From Acidobacteriaceae bacterium TAA 166 (GTDB lineage Bacteria > Acidobacteriota > Terriglobia > Terriglobales > Acidobacteriaceae): a stretch of DNA of 64,000 bases. The notes under the pieces were generated by a model that ran no database searches, had not been told where the DNA came from, and saw only the letters and a list, made by a program, of their open reading frames with translations. This document shows, one piece after another, positions 27,306 through 36,772 of the stretch. How positions within the stretch are numbered: position 1 is the first letter of the stretch; each line of letters opens with the position of its first letter. The stretch is from the NCBI GenBank assembly GCA_000421065.1, contig ATWD01000001.1:2224001-2288000 (forward strand), read 5' to 3'. The translations under genes were made by a program, and so were the position numbers.

Positions 27306-29312
27306 ATGGCGGATGAGCGCGTAGTTGGGATTGACCTGGGGACGACAAACTCCCTGGTGGCGTACATGCAGGGCGATACCCCGACGGTGATTCCGGGCGA
27401 GGACGGGTCGCCGCTGGTGCCCTCGGTGGTGGCGTGGACGGATGATGGCGCGAAGGTGGGCAACGCCGCCCGCGAGACCCTGCTGCACGATGCTTCGAGC
27501 GCGGTGTACTCGGCCAAGCGGCTGATGGGCCGCGACGTGGAGGACGTACAGGAGGAGCTGAAGCTCTTCCCCTTCAAGCTGGCCGAGGGGCTGAAGCCCG
27601 GCGAGGTGCTGAAGGTGAGCGTGGGTGGGCTGATGCTGACGCCACCGGAAATCTCAGCCTACGTATTGATGCAGCTGAAGAAGAACGCCGAGCGTTTCTT
27701 TCAGGCTCCCGTGACCAGGGCGGTCGTCACGGTTCCGGCGTACTTCAACGACGCGCAGCGGCAGGCCACGAAGGATGCGGGAAGGATCGCGGGTCTCGAG
27801 GTGCTGCGGCTGGTGAACGAGCCGACGGCGGCGGCGTTGGCGTATGGGCTCCAGAAGAACAAGGACGGCCTGATTGCCGTGTATGACTTCGGTGGCGGAA
27901 CCTTCGACATCTCCCTGCTGAAGCTGCACGAGGGCATCTTCGAGGTGATCGCGACCGGCGGCGATACCCACCTGGGTGGCGACGATATCGACAACCTGCT
28001 AATCGCGATTGCGCTGGACGACATCGCCGGAGACCTAGGCGAAGATGTTCGTGGCAACGGAGAGGCGGTACAGGCCATTCGCAAGGCCGTGATCGAAGCC
28101 AAGATCTCGCTGTCTTCGAATGACTCTGCAAAGCTTGATGTGGGTCTGCCCAGCGGAAAGCGCTATACGCGCGAGATTACGCGGCAGCAGTTCGAGGGGC
28201 TGATCGCACCGGTGATCGCACGCACAGCCGATCCTTGCAGGCAGGCGATGAAGGACGCAGGCATCGAGGCCTCAGCCATTGATGAGGTCGTCCTGGTCGG
28301 CGGCTCGACCCGTATTCCCGCGGTCCGTCAGCTGGTGGACGAGGTCTTCGGCCTGGGCGCGCGCGGGAAGAAACCCCACATCGAGCTCAATCCTGACGAG
28401 GTGGTCGCGCTGGGAGCCGCCGTACAAGCGGAGATTTTAAGTGGAAGCGACTCCAAGGCGATCGAGGACCTTCTGCTGCTCGACGTGACGCCGCTATCGC
28501 TGGGCATCGAGGCGCTGGGAGGCGTGGTCGCGAAGATCATTCAGCGCAACTCGACCATCCCGGCCAGCGCGACCGAGCACTTCACGACCGGCGTGGACGG
28601 ACAGACCAACGTGGCCATCCACGTGGTGCAGGGCGAGCGCGAGCTGGCCAAGGACTGCCGCTCACTGGCGCGCTTCGACCTCAAAGGCATCCCCCCGATG
28701 ACGGCAGGGCTGCCGCGGATCGAGGTGAAGTTTCTGATCGACGCCAACGGCATTCTGCACGTCAGCGCGCGCGAGCAGCGCTCCGGGCAGGAGTCCGAGG
28801 TAGAGGTGAAACCGACCTACGGTCTTACCGACGAGCAAGTGGAGGAGATGATCTTGTCTTCATTCGACAACGCAGAAGAGGATATTCGCCAGCGACAGGG
28901 GATCGAGGCGAAGAACGAGGCCGAGACTATCCTGTCGGCCGTAGAAAAGGGGGGCAAACATGACGCCTGGCAGAAGCTGAGCTACGACGAGATCACAAAG
29001 ATCAACCAGGCTGAGGACGAGCTGAAGGCGTCGCTGATGGGCGGGGATTACAAGATCATCCGCGCGGCCATCGAGCGGCTGGATCAGTCCACGCGCCGGT
29101 TCGCCGAGCTGATGATGGACTCGGCCGTGACCGGTGCGCTCGGGGGCAAGACGATGCAGGCCGCAGGTGAGAGCATGGGAGAGGGGCCGAGTGCGCCGCA
29201 TCCTTTTGCGAAGGCCCAAATTGACAGCTCGCCGGCGGCCCTGGCCGAAGCGAAGAAGATCGAGGATTCAACAGAAGACCAGGCCACGGCCGGAGAGTCG
29301 ACGGAAGATTAA
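27306..29312 (+). CDS. hscA: Hsp70-type chaperone, HscA-like (Fe-S cluster assembly)
   Basis: DnaK/HscA family ATPase of 668 residues. Nucleotide-binding motifs: [13 protein letters not shown] (N-terminus), [26 protein letters not shown] and [13 protein letters not shown]. The substrate-binding domain follows ([17 protein letters not shown] onward). The genes immediately after encode a 2Fe-2S ferredoxin and IscX, which identifies this as the HscA of the ISC pathway rather than DnaK. It transfers Fe-S clusters from the scaffold protein with co-chaperone HscB, whose gene lies apart at 44766. The C-terminal about 50 residues are acidic and variable. The ATG at 27306 is preferred over the TTG one codon earlier. 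Confidence 0.9.
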   Translation: MADERVVGIDLGTTNSLVAYMQGDTPTVIPGEDGSPLVPSVVAWTDDGAKVGNAARETLLHDASSAVYSAKRLMGRDVEDVQEELKLFPFKLAEGLKPGEVLKVSVGGLMLTPPEISAYVLMQLKKNAERFFQAPVTRAVVTVPAYFNDAQRQATKDAGRIAGLEVLRLVNEPTAAALAYGLQKNKDGLIAVYDFGGGTFDISLLKLHEGIFEVIATGGDTHLGGDDIDNLLIAIALDDIAGDLGEDVRGNGEAVQAIRKAVIEAKISLSSNDSAKLDVGLPSGKRYTREITRQQFEGLIAPVIARTADPCRQAMKDAGIEASAIDEVVLVGGSTRIPAVRQLVDEVFGLGARGKKPHIELNPDEVVALGAAVQAEILSGSDSKAIEDLLLLDVTPLSLGIEALGGVVAKIIQRNSTIPASATEHFTTGVDGQTNVAIHVVQGERELAKDCRSLARFDLKGIPPMTAGLPRIEVKFLIDANGILHVSAREQRSGQESEVEVKPTYGLTDEQVEEMILSSFDNAEEDIRQRQGIEAKNEAETILSAVEKGGKHDAWQKLSYDEITKINQAEDELKASLMGGDYKIIRAAIERLDQSTRRFAELMMDSAVTGALGGKTMQAAGESMGEGPSAPHPFAKAQIDSSPAALAEAKKIEDSTEDQATAGESTED

Positions 29313-29314
29313 GG

Positions 29315-29749
29315 ATGATGAGCGAGATCAATAAGAATCAGGTAGTGGACTTGTCGAAGCCCGCGGGCGAAGGAATGGTGCGGGTCACGTTTTTGCCCGA
29401 AGGAAGAACGGTGGAGTTTCCGTTCGATTCGCTGCCGTATGACGGCCACGGCGAGCCAATGTCGTTTCTGGATGTGGCCGAGAACTTCGATATCTTTCTC
29501 GACCACGCCTGCGGTGGCGTCTGCGCCTGCACGACGTGCCACATTCATGTGAAGGAAGGCGCGAAGGGAATCTCCGAGGCCGAGGACAAAGAGCTGGATC
29601 GCATGGAGACAGCCGCGGACGTGCAGCTGAACTCGCGGCTGGGCTGCCAGGCCGTGATCGAGAAACCGGGAACCTACGTGGTCGAGATTCCGAAGTGGAA
29701 TCGCAACTACGTTCAGGAAGGCAAGCCCGGCGCGGCCAAGCAGGACTAA
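29315..29749 (+). CDS. fdx: 2Fe-2S ferredoxin, ISC type
   Basis: Electron carrier of 144 residues for Fe-S cluster biogenesis. The cluster ligands are in HACGGVCACTTCHIHV (C-x5-C-x2-C) and in the later RLGCQAV. The adrenodoxin-type core is RVTFLPEGRTVEFPFD. Its start lies 2 bp after the hscA stop and iscX follows 18 bp downstream, so the three genes form one unit. ATG 29315 and 29318 are both possible. It is longer than E. coli Fdx (111 residues) because of extra residues at both ends. Confidence 0.92.
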   Translation: MMSEINKNQVVDLSKPAGEGMVRVTFLPEGRTVEFPFDSLPYDGHGEPMSFLDVAENFDIFLDHACGGVCACTTCHIHVKEGAKGISEAEDKELDRMETAADVQLNSRLGCQAVIEKPGTYVVEIPKWNRNYVQEGKPGAAKQD

Positions 29750-29767
29750 CCAGGAGGAGAGAAGAAG

Positions 29768-29983
29768 ATGCCGCGTGAGATTGACTGGACCGACACAGAA
29801 GAGATTGGGATTCAGCTGCAGGAGAAGTTCCCGGAGCTCGACCCGTACACCGTGCGTTTCACCGACCTGCACCGCCATGTAACCGAGCTTCCGGGATTCG
29901 TGGGGGATCCGGCGAAGTCGAACGAGGGCCTCCTTGAGGCGATCCAGACGGCGTGGCACGAGGAGTACGAGGACGCGAAGTAA
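29768..29983 (+). CDS. iscX: Fe-S assembly protein IscX
   Basis: Small acidic protein of 71 residues matching IscX: DWTDTEEIGIQLQEKFPELD, FTDLHRHVTELPGF and LEAIQTAWHEEYE. In the ISC system IscX binds the cysteine desulfurase and iron and adjusts the rate of cluster assembly. A strong GGAGGAGAGAAGAAG stretch precedes the ATG. Repeat copy 9 begins about 7 bp after the stop. Confidence 0.93.
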   Translation: MPREIDWTDTEEIGIQLQEKFPELDPYTVRFTDLHRHVTELPGFVGDPAKSNEGLLEAIQTAWHEEYEDAK

Positions 29984-29989
29984 AGACTG

Positions 29990-30163
29990 TGGCCTGCCGG
30001 CCTGCCCACTGCGCGTGGGGCGCACGCTTCGTGATGTGTGTACTCCCTTCGGGGTGGGGCTCCCGTTGGTCTCTTACGAAGATCTTTGCGCCGACCAACG
30101 GGAGGCCCACGTCGCTGAAGACGCCCATTCGCCTGTCCGCGAAGGACCCCACGCGGCATCGCC
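29990..30163 (-). repeat. Long inverted-repeat element, copy 9
   Basis: Near-full copy with a GGCC-type left end and reversed loop (TTGGTCTCTTACG). On the right the GTCACGAAGTGAC block is replaced by GTCCGCGAAGGAC, a module also seen in copies at 36773 and 60824. It lies between iscX and the GH31 gene. Confidence 0.85.
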
Positions 30164-30205
30164 TGCAACGAGACAAGGCCGCGCCGCAGAGACTAAGGTA
30201 GTTTT

Positions 30206-32809
30206 ATGTGGAAGGCCCTTCTCTGCTTCGCTTTGTTTCCCGCTATCTCTGGATTTGCGCAACAGCCCTCGTCTCCCGACCAGGCCGCTTTCGTTCTCAA
30301 TCATGTGGAGAGATCCAAGCCTCTCCCGAACGGCCTCTCCGTAGTCGTCAGCGGCGCACAGATGGAGATCACCGCGTTGCGCCCGGACATTCTTCGCGTG
30401 CGCATCGGCCGTAACCATATGCTGCCGGAAGATGCCTCCTGGGCCGTGCTTCCCGAGGCGCGTAAGGCGAGCAGTACGGTCGAGACAGACTCGAGTGCCG
30501 ATGCGATCGGCTTCCACACCACAGCTCTGCGCGTCTCGCTCGACCTCAAGTCCGCGACGCTGCGTGTGACCGATCTTGATGGTCACCTACTGCAACAGGA
30601 CATGCGGCCGATTGAATATCACGGCTCCTCTTTTCGGCTGTACAAGACAATGCAACCGGACGAGCACTTCTTCGGTCTCGGCGACAAGACCGGACCGCTG
30701 GACCGCCGCAACCAGGCCTTCACCGACTGGAATACGGACTCGTTTGGATTTCAGGAGTCGACCGATCCCATCTACAAGAGCATCCCCTTCTTCATCAGCT
30801 TCAACCAGGGCCGCGCGCTCGGCGTGCTCTTTGACAACACCTTCCGGTCAAGCTTCGACTTCGGCAAGGAGATGGCGAATGGATACTCCTTCGGTGCTCC
30901 GGACGGGCCGATCGACTATTACCTCTTCTACGGTCCTACGCCGCACAAGGTGATCGAAACCTATGCGTGGCTGACCGGCACCACGCCGCTGCCTCCGCTG
31001 TGGTCGCTGGGCTTTCAGCAGTCGCGCTACAGCTACTATCCGGAGTCGCAGTTGATGACGGTCGCGCATCGCCTGCGCGAGGACCGCATTCCCGCGGATG
31101 CGCTCTACCTCGACATCGATTTCCAGAAGGAGAACCGTCCCTTCACGGTGGATGAGGTGCGCTTCCCTCACTTTTCGGAGATGGTGAAGTACCTCGCCAA
31201 GGACCACTTCCACCTGGTCGTCATCACCGATCTGCACATCGCACACCTTCCCAACGCGGGCTACGCTCCTTACGACACAGGCGCGGCAGGCGATCATTTT
31301 GTGAAGAACTCCGATGGCTCGACCTACGTCGCTCCGGTGTGGCCGGGGCCGGCGGTGTTTCCGGACTTTACGCAGGCGGCGACCCGCGCGTGGTGGGGAA
31401 CGCTCTACCAGAGCTTTGCCAGCGAGGGCGTCGCGGGCTTCTGGAACGACATGAATGAACCTGCGGTCTTCAAGACGCCGACCAAGACGATGCCCGACAG
31501 CATTCAGCACCGCATCGACGAGCCCGGCTTCAAGCCGCGCACCATGACGCACCTTGAGGCGCACAACATCTTCGGCATGCAGAACACACGCGCGACCTAT
31601 GAGGGTTTGCTGAAGCTCAAGCCCAACGAAAGGCCGTTCGTGTTGACGCGTGCTAGCTATGCGGGCGGCCAGCGGTATGCGGCAACGTGGACCGGGGACA
31701 ACTCCTCGACGTGGAACCACCTGCGCATGACCACGCCGATGCTGGTGAACCTTGGGCTCTCGGGCTTCGGCATGAGCGGTGCCGATGTGGGCGGATTCGC
31801 GGGAACACCGCAGCCAGACCTGCTGACCAAGTGGCTCGAGCTCGCGACCTTTCAGCCCATCGATCGCGATCACACCGTGAAAAACTCGGGCGACCAGGAG
31901 CCGTGGGTACACGGCATCACACGGGAGGCGATTCGCCGCCGCTACATCGAAGAGCGCTATCGGCTGATGCCCTATCTCTACACCACGGCCGAGGAGATGT
32001 CGCGCACCGGGGTGCCGATCGTGCGTCCGCTCTTTCTCGAGTTCCCCAACGCGACCGCGGACGGTCACCCCATCGATCTCGACGCGGGCGGGGAGTTTCT
32101 CTTCGGGCCGGATCTGCTCGTGGCACCTTCGCCCTACCCCGATGAACTTGACGAGTATGAGCTGAAGCTGCCGCCCGGCGACTGGTACGACTACTGGACC
32201 GGCAAGCTGGCCGCGCGCGTGACCAGCACCTCGTCGCGCGACGCCGAGCAGCCTTTGACCGCTGCTCCAGCGGATTCGCAGCGCGCCGCCGCAGCGCGTG
32301 AGATGCAGACCGAAGAGACAGCTGCAATCACGCGTCCGTTGATGATCACACCGTCGCTCGAGACGCTTCCCGTCTACGTGCGCGGCGGGGCGATCCTTCC
32401 CATCCAGCCGCTGGTCCAGAGCACGGACGAGAAACCGCAAGGGCCGTTAACCCTGCGCGTCTACGTTCCCGGCCCTGCGGGAGGTTCAAGCCCTGCGACA
32501 AACGACGGCTGCCACGGCAGCGTGTATCTCGACGACGGCATCTCGTTCGCGTTTCGCACAGGACAGTATCTACGCATGGATGCGACCTGCGCGGTCGTCG
32601 GCAACGAGCTACACATCCGCGTGGGACCGCATCAGGGCAGCTTTGCTCCCTGGTGGAAGGATCTTCGTATCGAGATCTACGGCTGGCACTCCTCCGCGTC
32701 CATCGCAATAGCGAACGGTCAGGCCGTCCCATCCGGCTCCTCGCTCGAAGGCCCCCTCGCGATTGCAGCGCCCGACCCTGGAACCGGTACGGAGATCGTC
32801 GTGAAGTAG
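30206..32809 (+). CDS. Secreted GH31 glycoside hydrolase (alpha-glucosidase/xylosidase type)
   Basis: Exported enzyme of 867 residues with a signal peptide (LLCFALFPAISGFAQQ). It has the GH31 order: N-terminal beta domain with HFFGLGDKTGPLDRR, then the barrel starting WSLGFQQSRYSYYPE. The nucleophile is Asp415 in WNDMNEP and the acid/base is Asp498 in WTGDNSS. Further family blocks are LYLDIDFQ and GADVGGFAG. It hydrolyses alpha-linked glucose or xylose at chain ends; substrate cannot be decided here. A Ser/Ala-rich insertion lies near 675-705 in the C-terminal beta domains. A strong terminator follows. Confidence 0.9.
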   Translation: MWKALLCFALFPAISGFAQQPSSPDQAAFVLNHVERSKPLPNGLSVVVSGAQMEITALRPDILRVRIGRNHMLPEDASWAVLPEARKASSTVETDSSADAIGFHTTALRVSLDLKSATLRVTDLDGHLLQQDMRPIEYHGSSFRLYKTMQPDEHFFGLGDKTGPLDRRNQAFTDWNTDSFGFQESTDPIYKSIPFFISFNQGRALGVLFDNTFRSSFDFGKEMANGYSFGAPDGPIDYYLFYGPTPHKVIETYAWLTGTTPLPPLWSLGFQQSRYSYYPESQLMTVAHRLREDRIPADALYLDIDFQKENRPFTVDEVRFPHFSEMVKYLAKDHFHLVVITDLHIAHLPNAGYAPYDTGAAGDHFVKNSDGSTYVAPVWPGPAVFPDFTQAATRAWWGTLYQSFASEGVAGFWNDMNEPAVFKTPTKTMPDSIQHRIDEPGFKPRTMTHLEAHNIFGMQNTRATYEGLLKLKPNERPFVLTRASYAGGQRYAATWTGDNSSTWNHLRMTTPMLVNLGLSGFGMSGADVGGFAGTPQPDLLTKWLELATFQPIDRDHTVKNSGDQEPWVHGITREAIRRRYIEERYRLMPYLYTTAEEMSRTGVPIVRPLFLEFPNATADGHPIDLDAGGEFLFGPDLLVAPSPYPDELDEYELKLPPGDWYDYWTGKLAARVTSTSSRDAEQPLTAAPADSQRAAAAREMQTEETAAITRPLMITPSLETLPVYVRGGAILPIQPLVQSTDEKPQGPLTLRVYVPGPAGGSSPATNDGCHGSVYLDDGISFAFRTGQYLRMDATCAVVGNELHIRVGPHQGSFAPWWKDLRIEIYGWHSSASIAIANGQAVPSGSSLEGPLAIAAPDPGTGTEIVVK

Positions 32810-32822
32810 GGCGCGCTTTAGC

Positions 32823-32860
32823 GCACAAAAATCCCGGCTTCGCGCCGGGATTTTTTGTGC
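32823..32860. terminator. Bidirectional intrinsic terminator between convergent genes
   Basis: The stem GCACAAAAATCCCGGC pairs with GCCGGGATTTTTTGTGC, with a short loop and A/T runs on both sides. It ends the GH31 gene and the opposing glycine-zipper lipoprotein gene. Confidence 0.88.
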
Positions 32861-32873
32861 CTTCCGGCACCTC

Positions 32874-33770
32874 TTACGAAGCGGGCTGCAGAACCAAGGC
32901 GTCCGCCAATTTGAAGTGCACGATCGACTCTGCTGGAATATCGATGTCGCGATTGCCTGTCAGCCCGGCAGCAGCGGTTCCCGCGCCGGCGCCGGCCAGA
33001 CCGCCCACCAGCAGCCCGACTCCTCCCGTCGCCACGCCACCGATCAACATGCCCAGACCGCTGCCGCCCCCGATGAAACCCGCCGAACGCTTGCCCTTGC
33101 CCTTCTTGGTTCGGGTCAGGCTGCGCGTCTCCAGCGGATAGCGCGTTCCATTCAGCGTCATCGAGGTGAGGCGTAGCTGCAGGATGGACGCTCCCTTGAA
33201 GTGCCCACGCCGATGCGAAGCCGCCACCACGCCGCCTACAGGAGCTCCCTTGGGCACGATCATCTGTCCGTTGCCATCCACGACCGGCTCGGTCAGCTCC
33301 CCGTCGAAGCGTTCGCCCACGCGGCTGCTCTTCACGCTGATGTGCTGGTTGATGCGGATGGAGAGATCGGTCCCGGCCGGAATCTGCACGTTGGCCGGGG
33401 TCACCGCAACATCGTTCGGGGCAGCGGCAGGGGCCGTATTCGGCTGGCCGTTCACCATCGGCGCCGCCGGCGCGGGCTGATTCGCAGCCTGCGTGGCGGG
33501 CGCTGCATTCGAGGTCGCAGGCGTAACCGTCGTCGTCACCTGCTGGCCGGACTGCCCCGGTTGCGGCGGCTGCACCACCGTCGTCACCGTATTTCCATCT
33601 TTATCGGTAGAGACGACCTGCTGCGCCTGACCAGTCGCTACTGCCTGTTTCTTCGCCTGATCGATCGCCTGATCCTGTTTCGATCTGCTGCAGCCAGACA
33701 GAAGAGCTGCCGAAAGAATCGTAAGGGCGATCCACCTCGATGAAGGAAAAAAGCGGGAAAGGTCTTTCAT
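32874..33770 (-). CDS. Lipoprotein with glycine-zipper C-terminus
   Basis: Protein of 298 residues. A lipoprotein signal (ALTILSAALLSGC) is followed by a Gln/Ala/Pro/Thr-rich linker (about 60-130). A folded region begins ANVQIPAGTDLSIRINQHIS and includes GERFDGELTEPVV and VPKGAPVGGVVAASHR. The C-terminal part contains a glycine-rich hydrophobic stretch (GGGSGLGMLIGGVATGGVG) like the zipper motifs of SlyB-type outer-membrane lipoproteins. The frame is open upstream to 35321 but that part is antisense to the next gene; the ATG at 33770 fits the signal peptide. Function unknown; it probably sits in the envelope. Confidence 0.82.
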   Translation of the reverse strand: MKDLSRFFPSSRWIALTILSAALLSGCSRSKQDQAIDQAKKQAVATGQAQQVVSTDKDGNTVTTVVQPPQPGQSGQQVTTTVTPATSNAAPATQAANQPAPAAPMVNGQPNTAPAAAPNDVAVTPANVQIPAGTDLSIRINQHISVKSSRVGERFDGELTEPVVDGNGQMIVPKGAPVGGVVAASHRRGHFKGASILQLRLTSMTLNGTRYPLETRSLTRTKKGKGKRSAGFIGGGSGLGMLIGGVATGGVGLLVGGLAGAGAGTAAAGLTGNRDIDIPAESIVHFKLADALVLQPAS

Positions 33771-33902
33771 GATCGTACGGGGCCTCGTTTCTTTCTTATC
33801 GTTCGGAGTCTCGCGAAGAGATGTTCCATCCGCCTCGCAAAATTCCCTTAAGATGGATGCCGTGAGAGGCAGGAACGACTGCTTCAAGAACAAAGGTTTA
33901 GG

Positions 33903-35126
33903 ATGATCTCCATGACCACCGCCGCCCACCCGCGCCCTCAACTGGCCCATCTGACCGAGCAGCTCAACGACCTGAAGCAGCGTGGAATCTATTTCCGTCT
34001 GCGGGTTCTGGACGGCGAGCAGGGCCCGGTCTCCCTCTATGATGGCCGGCGCGTCATCAATCTCGCCTCCAACAACTATCTCGGCCTCTGTGAGCATCCC
34101 AGGCTGCGCGAGGCTGCCATCGCTGCCACCCAGAAGTACGGTGTAGGCTCCGGCGCGGTCCGCACCATCGCCGGCACCATGAAGATCCATATGGAGCTCG
34201 AAGAGAAGATCGCCGCCTTCAAAGGAGTCGAGGCCTGCGTCGTCTTCCAGTCCGGCTTCACCGCCAACGCAGGCACCGTCTCGAGCATTCTGGGCAAGGA
34301 GGACTTCATCCTCTCCGACGAGCTGAATCACGCCAGCATCATCGACGGAGCGCGGCTCTCGCGGGCCAAAATCAAGGTCTTCCGCCACAAGGACGTTGCC
34401 CACTGCGAGGAGCTGCTCAAGGAGATTCAGCACGAGCCTGGACGCAAGCTGATCATCACCGACGGCGTCTTTTCCATGGATGGCGATATCGGCCCTGTCG
34501 ACAAGCTCTGCGATCTGGCCGACAGGTATGGCGCCATCATGATGGTCGACGACGCGCACGCCTCGGGCGTACTGGGCCGCAACGGCCGCGGCTCCGTCGA
34601 CCACTTCCACTGCACCCAGCGCGTGGACGTCCAGGTGGGCACGCTCTCGAAGGCCATCGGAGCCCTCGGCGGCTATGTCTGTGGATCGCGCGATCTGATC
34701 GATTACCTCTGCCATCGCGCGCGGCCGTTCCTCTTCTCCACCTCGCATCCGCCATCCGTAGCGGCGACCTGCATCGCCGCCTTCGATCTGCTCGAGAGCG
34801 AGCCCGAGCGCATCGAGCGACTGTGGTCGAATACACGCTACTTCAAGCAGCAGCTCACCGATGCGGGCTTCGACGTCGGCGGACGGTCCACCCCAGCCAG
34901 CGAGACACCCATCACACCCATCCTCGTCGGCGACGGCGGCAAGACGATGGAGTTCTCCCGCGCGCTCTTCGATGCAGGCCTGATGGCCACCGGAATCGCC
35001 TTCCCCACTGTTCCCGAGGGCAAGGCCCGCATTCGCACCATCATGACCAGCGAGCACACCCGCGAACAGATCGATCAATCGCTCGAGATTCTGACCACAG
35101 TGGCAAAGAAAAAGAGCATCCTTTAA
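33903..35126 (+). CDS. kbl: Glycine C-acetyltransferase (2-amino-3-ketobutyrate CoA ligase)-like enzyme
   Basis: PLP-dependent alpha-oxoamine synthase of 407 residues. Key segments: NLASNNYLGLCEHPRL, YGVGSGAVRTIAGT, ITDGVFSMDGDIGPV, MVDDAHASGVLGRNGRG and GTLSKAIGALGG with the cofactor Lys near 250. It condenses an amino acid (glycine) with an acyl-CoA; Kbl makes or cleaves 2-amino-3-ketobutyrate in threonine breakdown. No threonine dehydrogenase lies next door, so BioF-like or other oxoamine synthase activity remains possible. It diverges from the lipoprotein gene. Confidence 0.85.
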   Translation: MISMTTAAHPRPQLAHLTEQLNDLKQRGIYFRLRVLDGEQGPVSLYDGRRVINLASNNYLGLCEHPRLREAAIAATQKYGVGSGAVRTIAGTMKIHMELEEKIAAFKGVEACVVFQSGFTANAGTVSSILGKEDFILSDELNHASIIDGARLSRAKIKVFRHKDVAHCEELLKEIQHEPGRKLIITDGVFSMDGDIGPVDKLCDLADRYGAIMMVDDAHASGVLGRNGRGSVDHFHCTQRVDVQVGTLSKAIGALGGYVCGSRDLIDYLCHRARPFLFSTSHPPSVAATCIAAFDLLESEPERIERLWSNTRYFKQQLTDAGFDVGGRSTPASETPITPILVGDGGKTMEFSRALFDAGLMATGIAFPTVPEGKARIRTIMTSEHTREQIDQSLEILTTVAKKKSIL

Positions 35127-35180
35127 ACGTCCCACGTCATCGTTGGCATCCAAGTGTGGGAAGATAGTGCTTCTCTTCCT

Positions 35181-36071
35181 ATGCCAGATACAGTCCAAAC
35201 AACACGACCTCTCTCCGGCCTCTTCGTAACCTGTCTTTCTGGACTCATGCTGATCGCGGTGCTTTCTCCTGGCCGAGCCAGGGCACAGATGCAAGCGCCC
35301 GCGCACAAGATGCCTATCCATAATGCTCAGCCGGCCGGGGCAAGCCTTGGGGTCGAGTTTGCAGAGCTTCCCGACGCTCCCCTGCCCGAAGCTGTCCGTC
35401 AGCAGCAGACGCAGCCGCCTGCGCCCAACACCAACTCACAGACCGAGTCGCCGTCACAAACTACCCAGGGCACACCCGCGAAGCCGCAACAGACGCGGCG
35501 CATCCTCGGCATCATGCCGAACTTCAGCGCCGTCTCAGCCGATGTCAAGCTGCCGCCCCAAAGCCCGAAACAAAAGTTCGTCATCGCGGCTAAAAACAGC
35601 TTCGACTACTCCTCCTTCTTCATCGCCGCCATCCAGTCGGGCATCTCGATGGCCGGCGATTCCTACCCGGAGTTCCATCAGGGTGCAGCCGGATATGGCC
35701 GCTACTACTATCACACGCTGCTCGATACTGCGGACTCGAACTTCATGGTCGCGGGGCTGTGGCCTGTGGTCTTCCATCAGGACAATCGCTTCTACACCCT
35801 CGGCCACGGCGGGGCCGCCCGGCGGACTCTCTACGCCCTGACGCGCGTCATCATCACGCGCAATGATCAAGGCAATCAGACATTCAACGCGTCCGAGATC
35901 ATCGGTACCGGCTCGGCCGCGGGGATCTCGACGCTTTATTATCCTGACAAGTATCAGACCTGGACCAAGGTCGGACAGCGCTGGCTGACCGCCTGCATCA
36001 TCGACTCCTTCAACTTCACGCTGAAGGAGTTCTGGCCCGACATCAATCACAAGTTATTTCACACAAAGTAA
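35181..36071 (+). CDS. Exported protein of unknown function
   Basis: Protein of 296 residues with a signal peptide (GLMLIAVLSPGRARAQMQ), then a Pro/Gln/Thr-rich stretch (about 55-110). The C-terminal domain (KFVIAAKNSFDYSSFFIAAI, then YGRYYYHTLLDTADSNFMV) ends SFNFTLKEFWPDINHKLFHT. It resembles an acidobacterial family without known function, probably envelope-associated. The ATG at 35181 is chosen to fit the signal peptide; a GTG at 35154 is in frame. Repeat copy 10 begins 2 bp after the stop. Confidence 0.75.
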   Translation: MPDTVQTTRPLSGLFVTCLSGLMLIAVLSPGRARAQMQAPAHKMPIHNAQPAGASLGVEFAELPDAPLPEAVRQQQTQPPAPNTNSQTESPSQTTQGTPAKPQQTRRILGIMPNFSAVSADVKLPPQSPKQKFVIAAKNSFDYSSFFIAAIQSGISMAGDSYPEFHQGAAGYGRYYYHTLLDTADSNFMVAGLWPVVFHQDNRFYTLGHGGAARRTLYALTRVIITRNDQGNQTFNASEIIGTGSAAGISTLYYPDKYQTWTKVGQRWLTACIIDSFNFTLKEFWPDINHKLFHTK

Positions 36072-36073
36072 GT

Positions 36074-36258
36074 GCGCTGCCGCGCGGGCCCACTGCGCGT
36101 GGGTCGTCACTTCGTGACGCCTGGATCGGCTTCGCCGTGGGCCTCCCGTTGGTCGGCGTGAGAATCTTCGCAAGCGACCAACGGGAGCCTCGACCCGAAG
36201 GGGATATATACGTCACGAAGTGACCGCCCCACGCGCAGTGGGCCCTGCCGGCAGGCCA
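36074..36258 (+). repeat. Long inverted-repeat element, copy 10
   Basis: A well-preserved copy: GCGC-type left end, GTCACTTCGTGACG, inner arms CCTCCCGTTGGTCGGCG and GCAAGCGACCAACGGGAG, then CGTCACGAAGTGACCGCCCC and a GGCC-type right end. It begins 2 bp after a stop codon. Confidence 0.93.
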
Positions 36259-36363
36259 GCACCTATCCACTAGAAGCAGAGCCTGGCGGCGACTCGATTA
36301 ATACAAAAGGTTCCGGAGGAGTTAAACTGCTACCGCCAGTCCCCAAAGGCGCGAGGTGCTCCC

Positions 36364-36771
36364 ATTCCTACTTCTGAAACCTTCCTGAAGCCCCGCGAGG
36401 CCGCCGCCGAGCTTGGCCTGAGCTACCCCACCATCAAGCAGTGGATCCTCTCTGGAAAACTCAACACTACGAAGACTCCCGGCGGTCATCACCTCATCGC
36501 GCGCAGCTCACTCGCTCCCCTGCTGAAATCCACTCCCAAGAAAGAGGAGACGCGAGAACGATTCCAGAAGGTCAGCGGAAGAAATCAGCTCATGGGCAAG
36601 ATCATCGAGGTCAAAATCGACGGGCTGCTGGCGAAGGTCGTTCTCTCCATTGGCGACCAGCGCATCACATCGATCATCACCGCAGATGCCGCACGCGAGA
36701 TGGGACTGCGCAAGGGCCAGACCGCGGCCGCCCTGATGAAGGCGACCGAGGTGATGATTACAAGGGTCTAA
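36364..36771 (+). CDS. HTH-TOBE (molybdate-binding-like) regulator with probable ATT start
   Basis: A 135-residue protein too easily missed because its frame has no ATG, GTG or TTG at the right place. Residues about 6-55 are an excisionase/MerR-like helix-turn-helix: LKPREAAAELGLSYPTIKQW, then TPGGHHLIARSSL. Residues about 70-135 are a TOBE (Mop-like) domain: GRNQLMGKIIEVKIDGLLAK, then ITSIITADAAREMGLRKGQT. The frame is open from 36274; the family start falls on ATT at 36364, preceded by GAGGTG at 36353-36358 (5-bp spacing). TOBE domains bind molybdate or related oxyanions. The gene is bracketed by repeat copies 10 and 11. An error in the sequence at the start codon is the alternative. Confidence 0.75.
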   Translation: MPTSETFLKPREAAAELGLSYPTIKQWILSGKLNTTKTPGGHHLIARSSLAPLLKSTPKKEETRERFQKVSGRNQLMGKIIEVKIDGLLAKVVLSIGDQRITSIITADAAREMGLRKGQTAAALMKATEVMITRV

Positions 36772-36772
36772 G

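Noticed and set aside
30848..32440. Minus-strand frame of 530 residues
   Set aside because: Antisense to the GH31 gene; rich in Arg, His and Gly with no motif.
33771..35321. N-terminal extension of the glycine-zipper lipoprotein to 815 residues
   Set aside because: The extension is antisense to the Kbl-like gene; a lipoprotein signal starts at 33770.
36074..36258. Target-site duplications flanking the long elements
   Set aside because: No consistent short direct repeats could be seen at the borders, so a transposon origin is not shown.
36043..36270. Small frames inside the long inverted repeats (also at 18037, 39847, 40623)
   Set aside because: They come from open frames in the hairpin arms and differ between copies; no evidence of translation.
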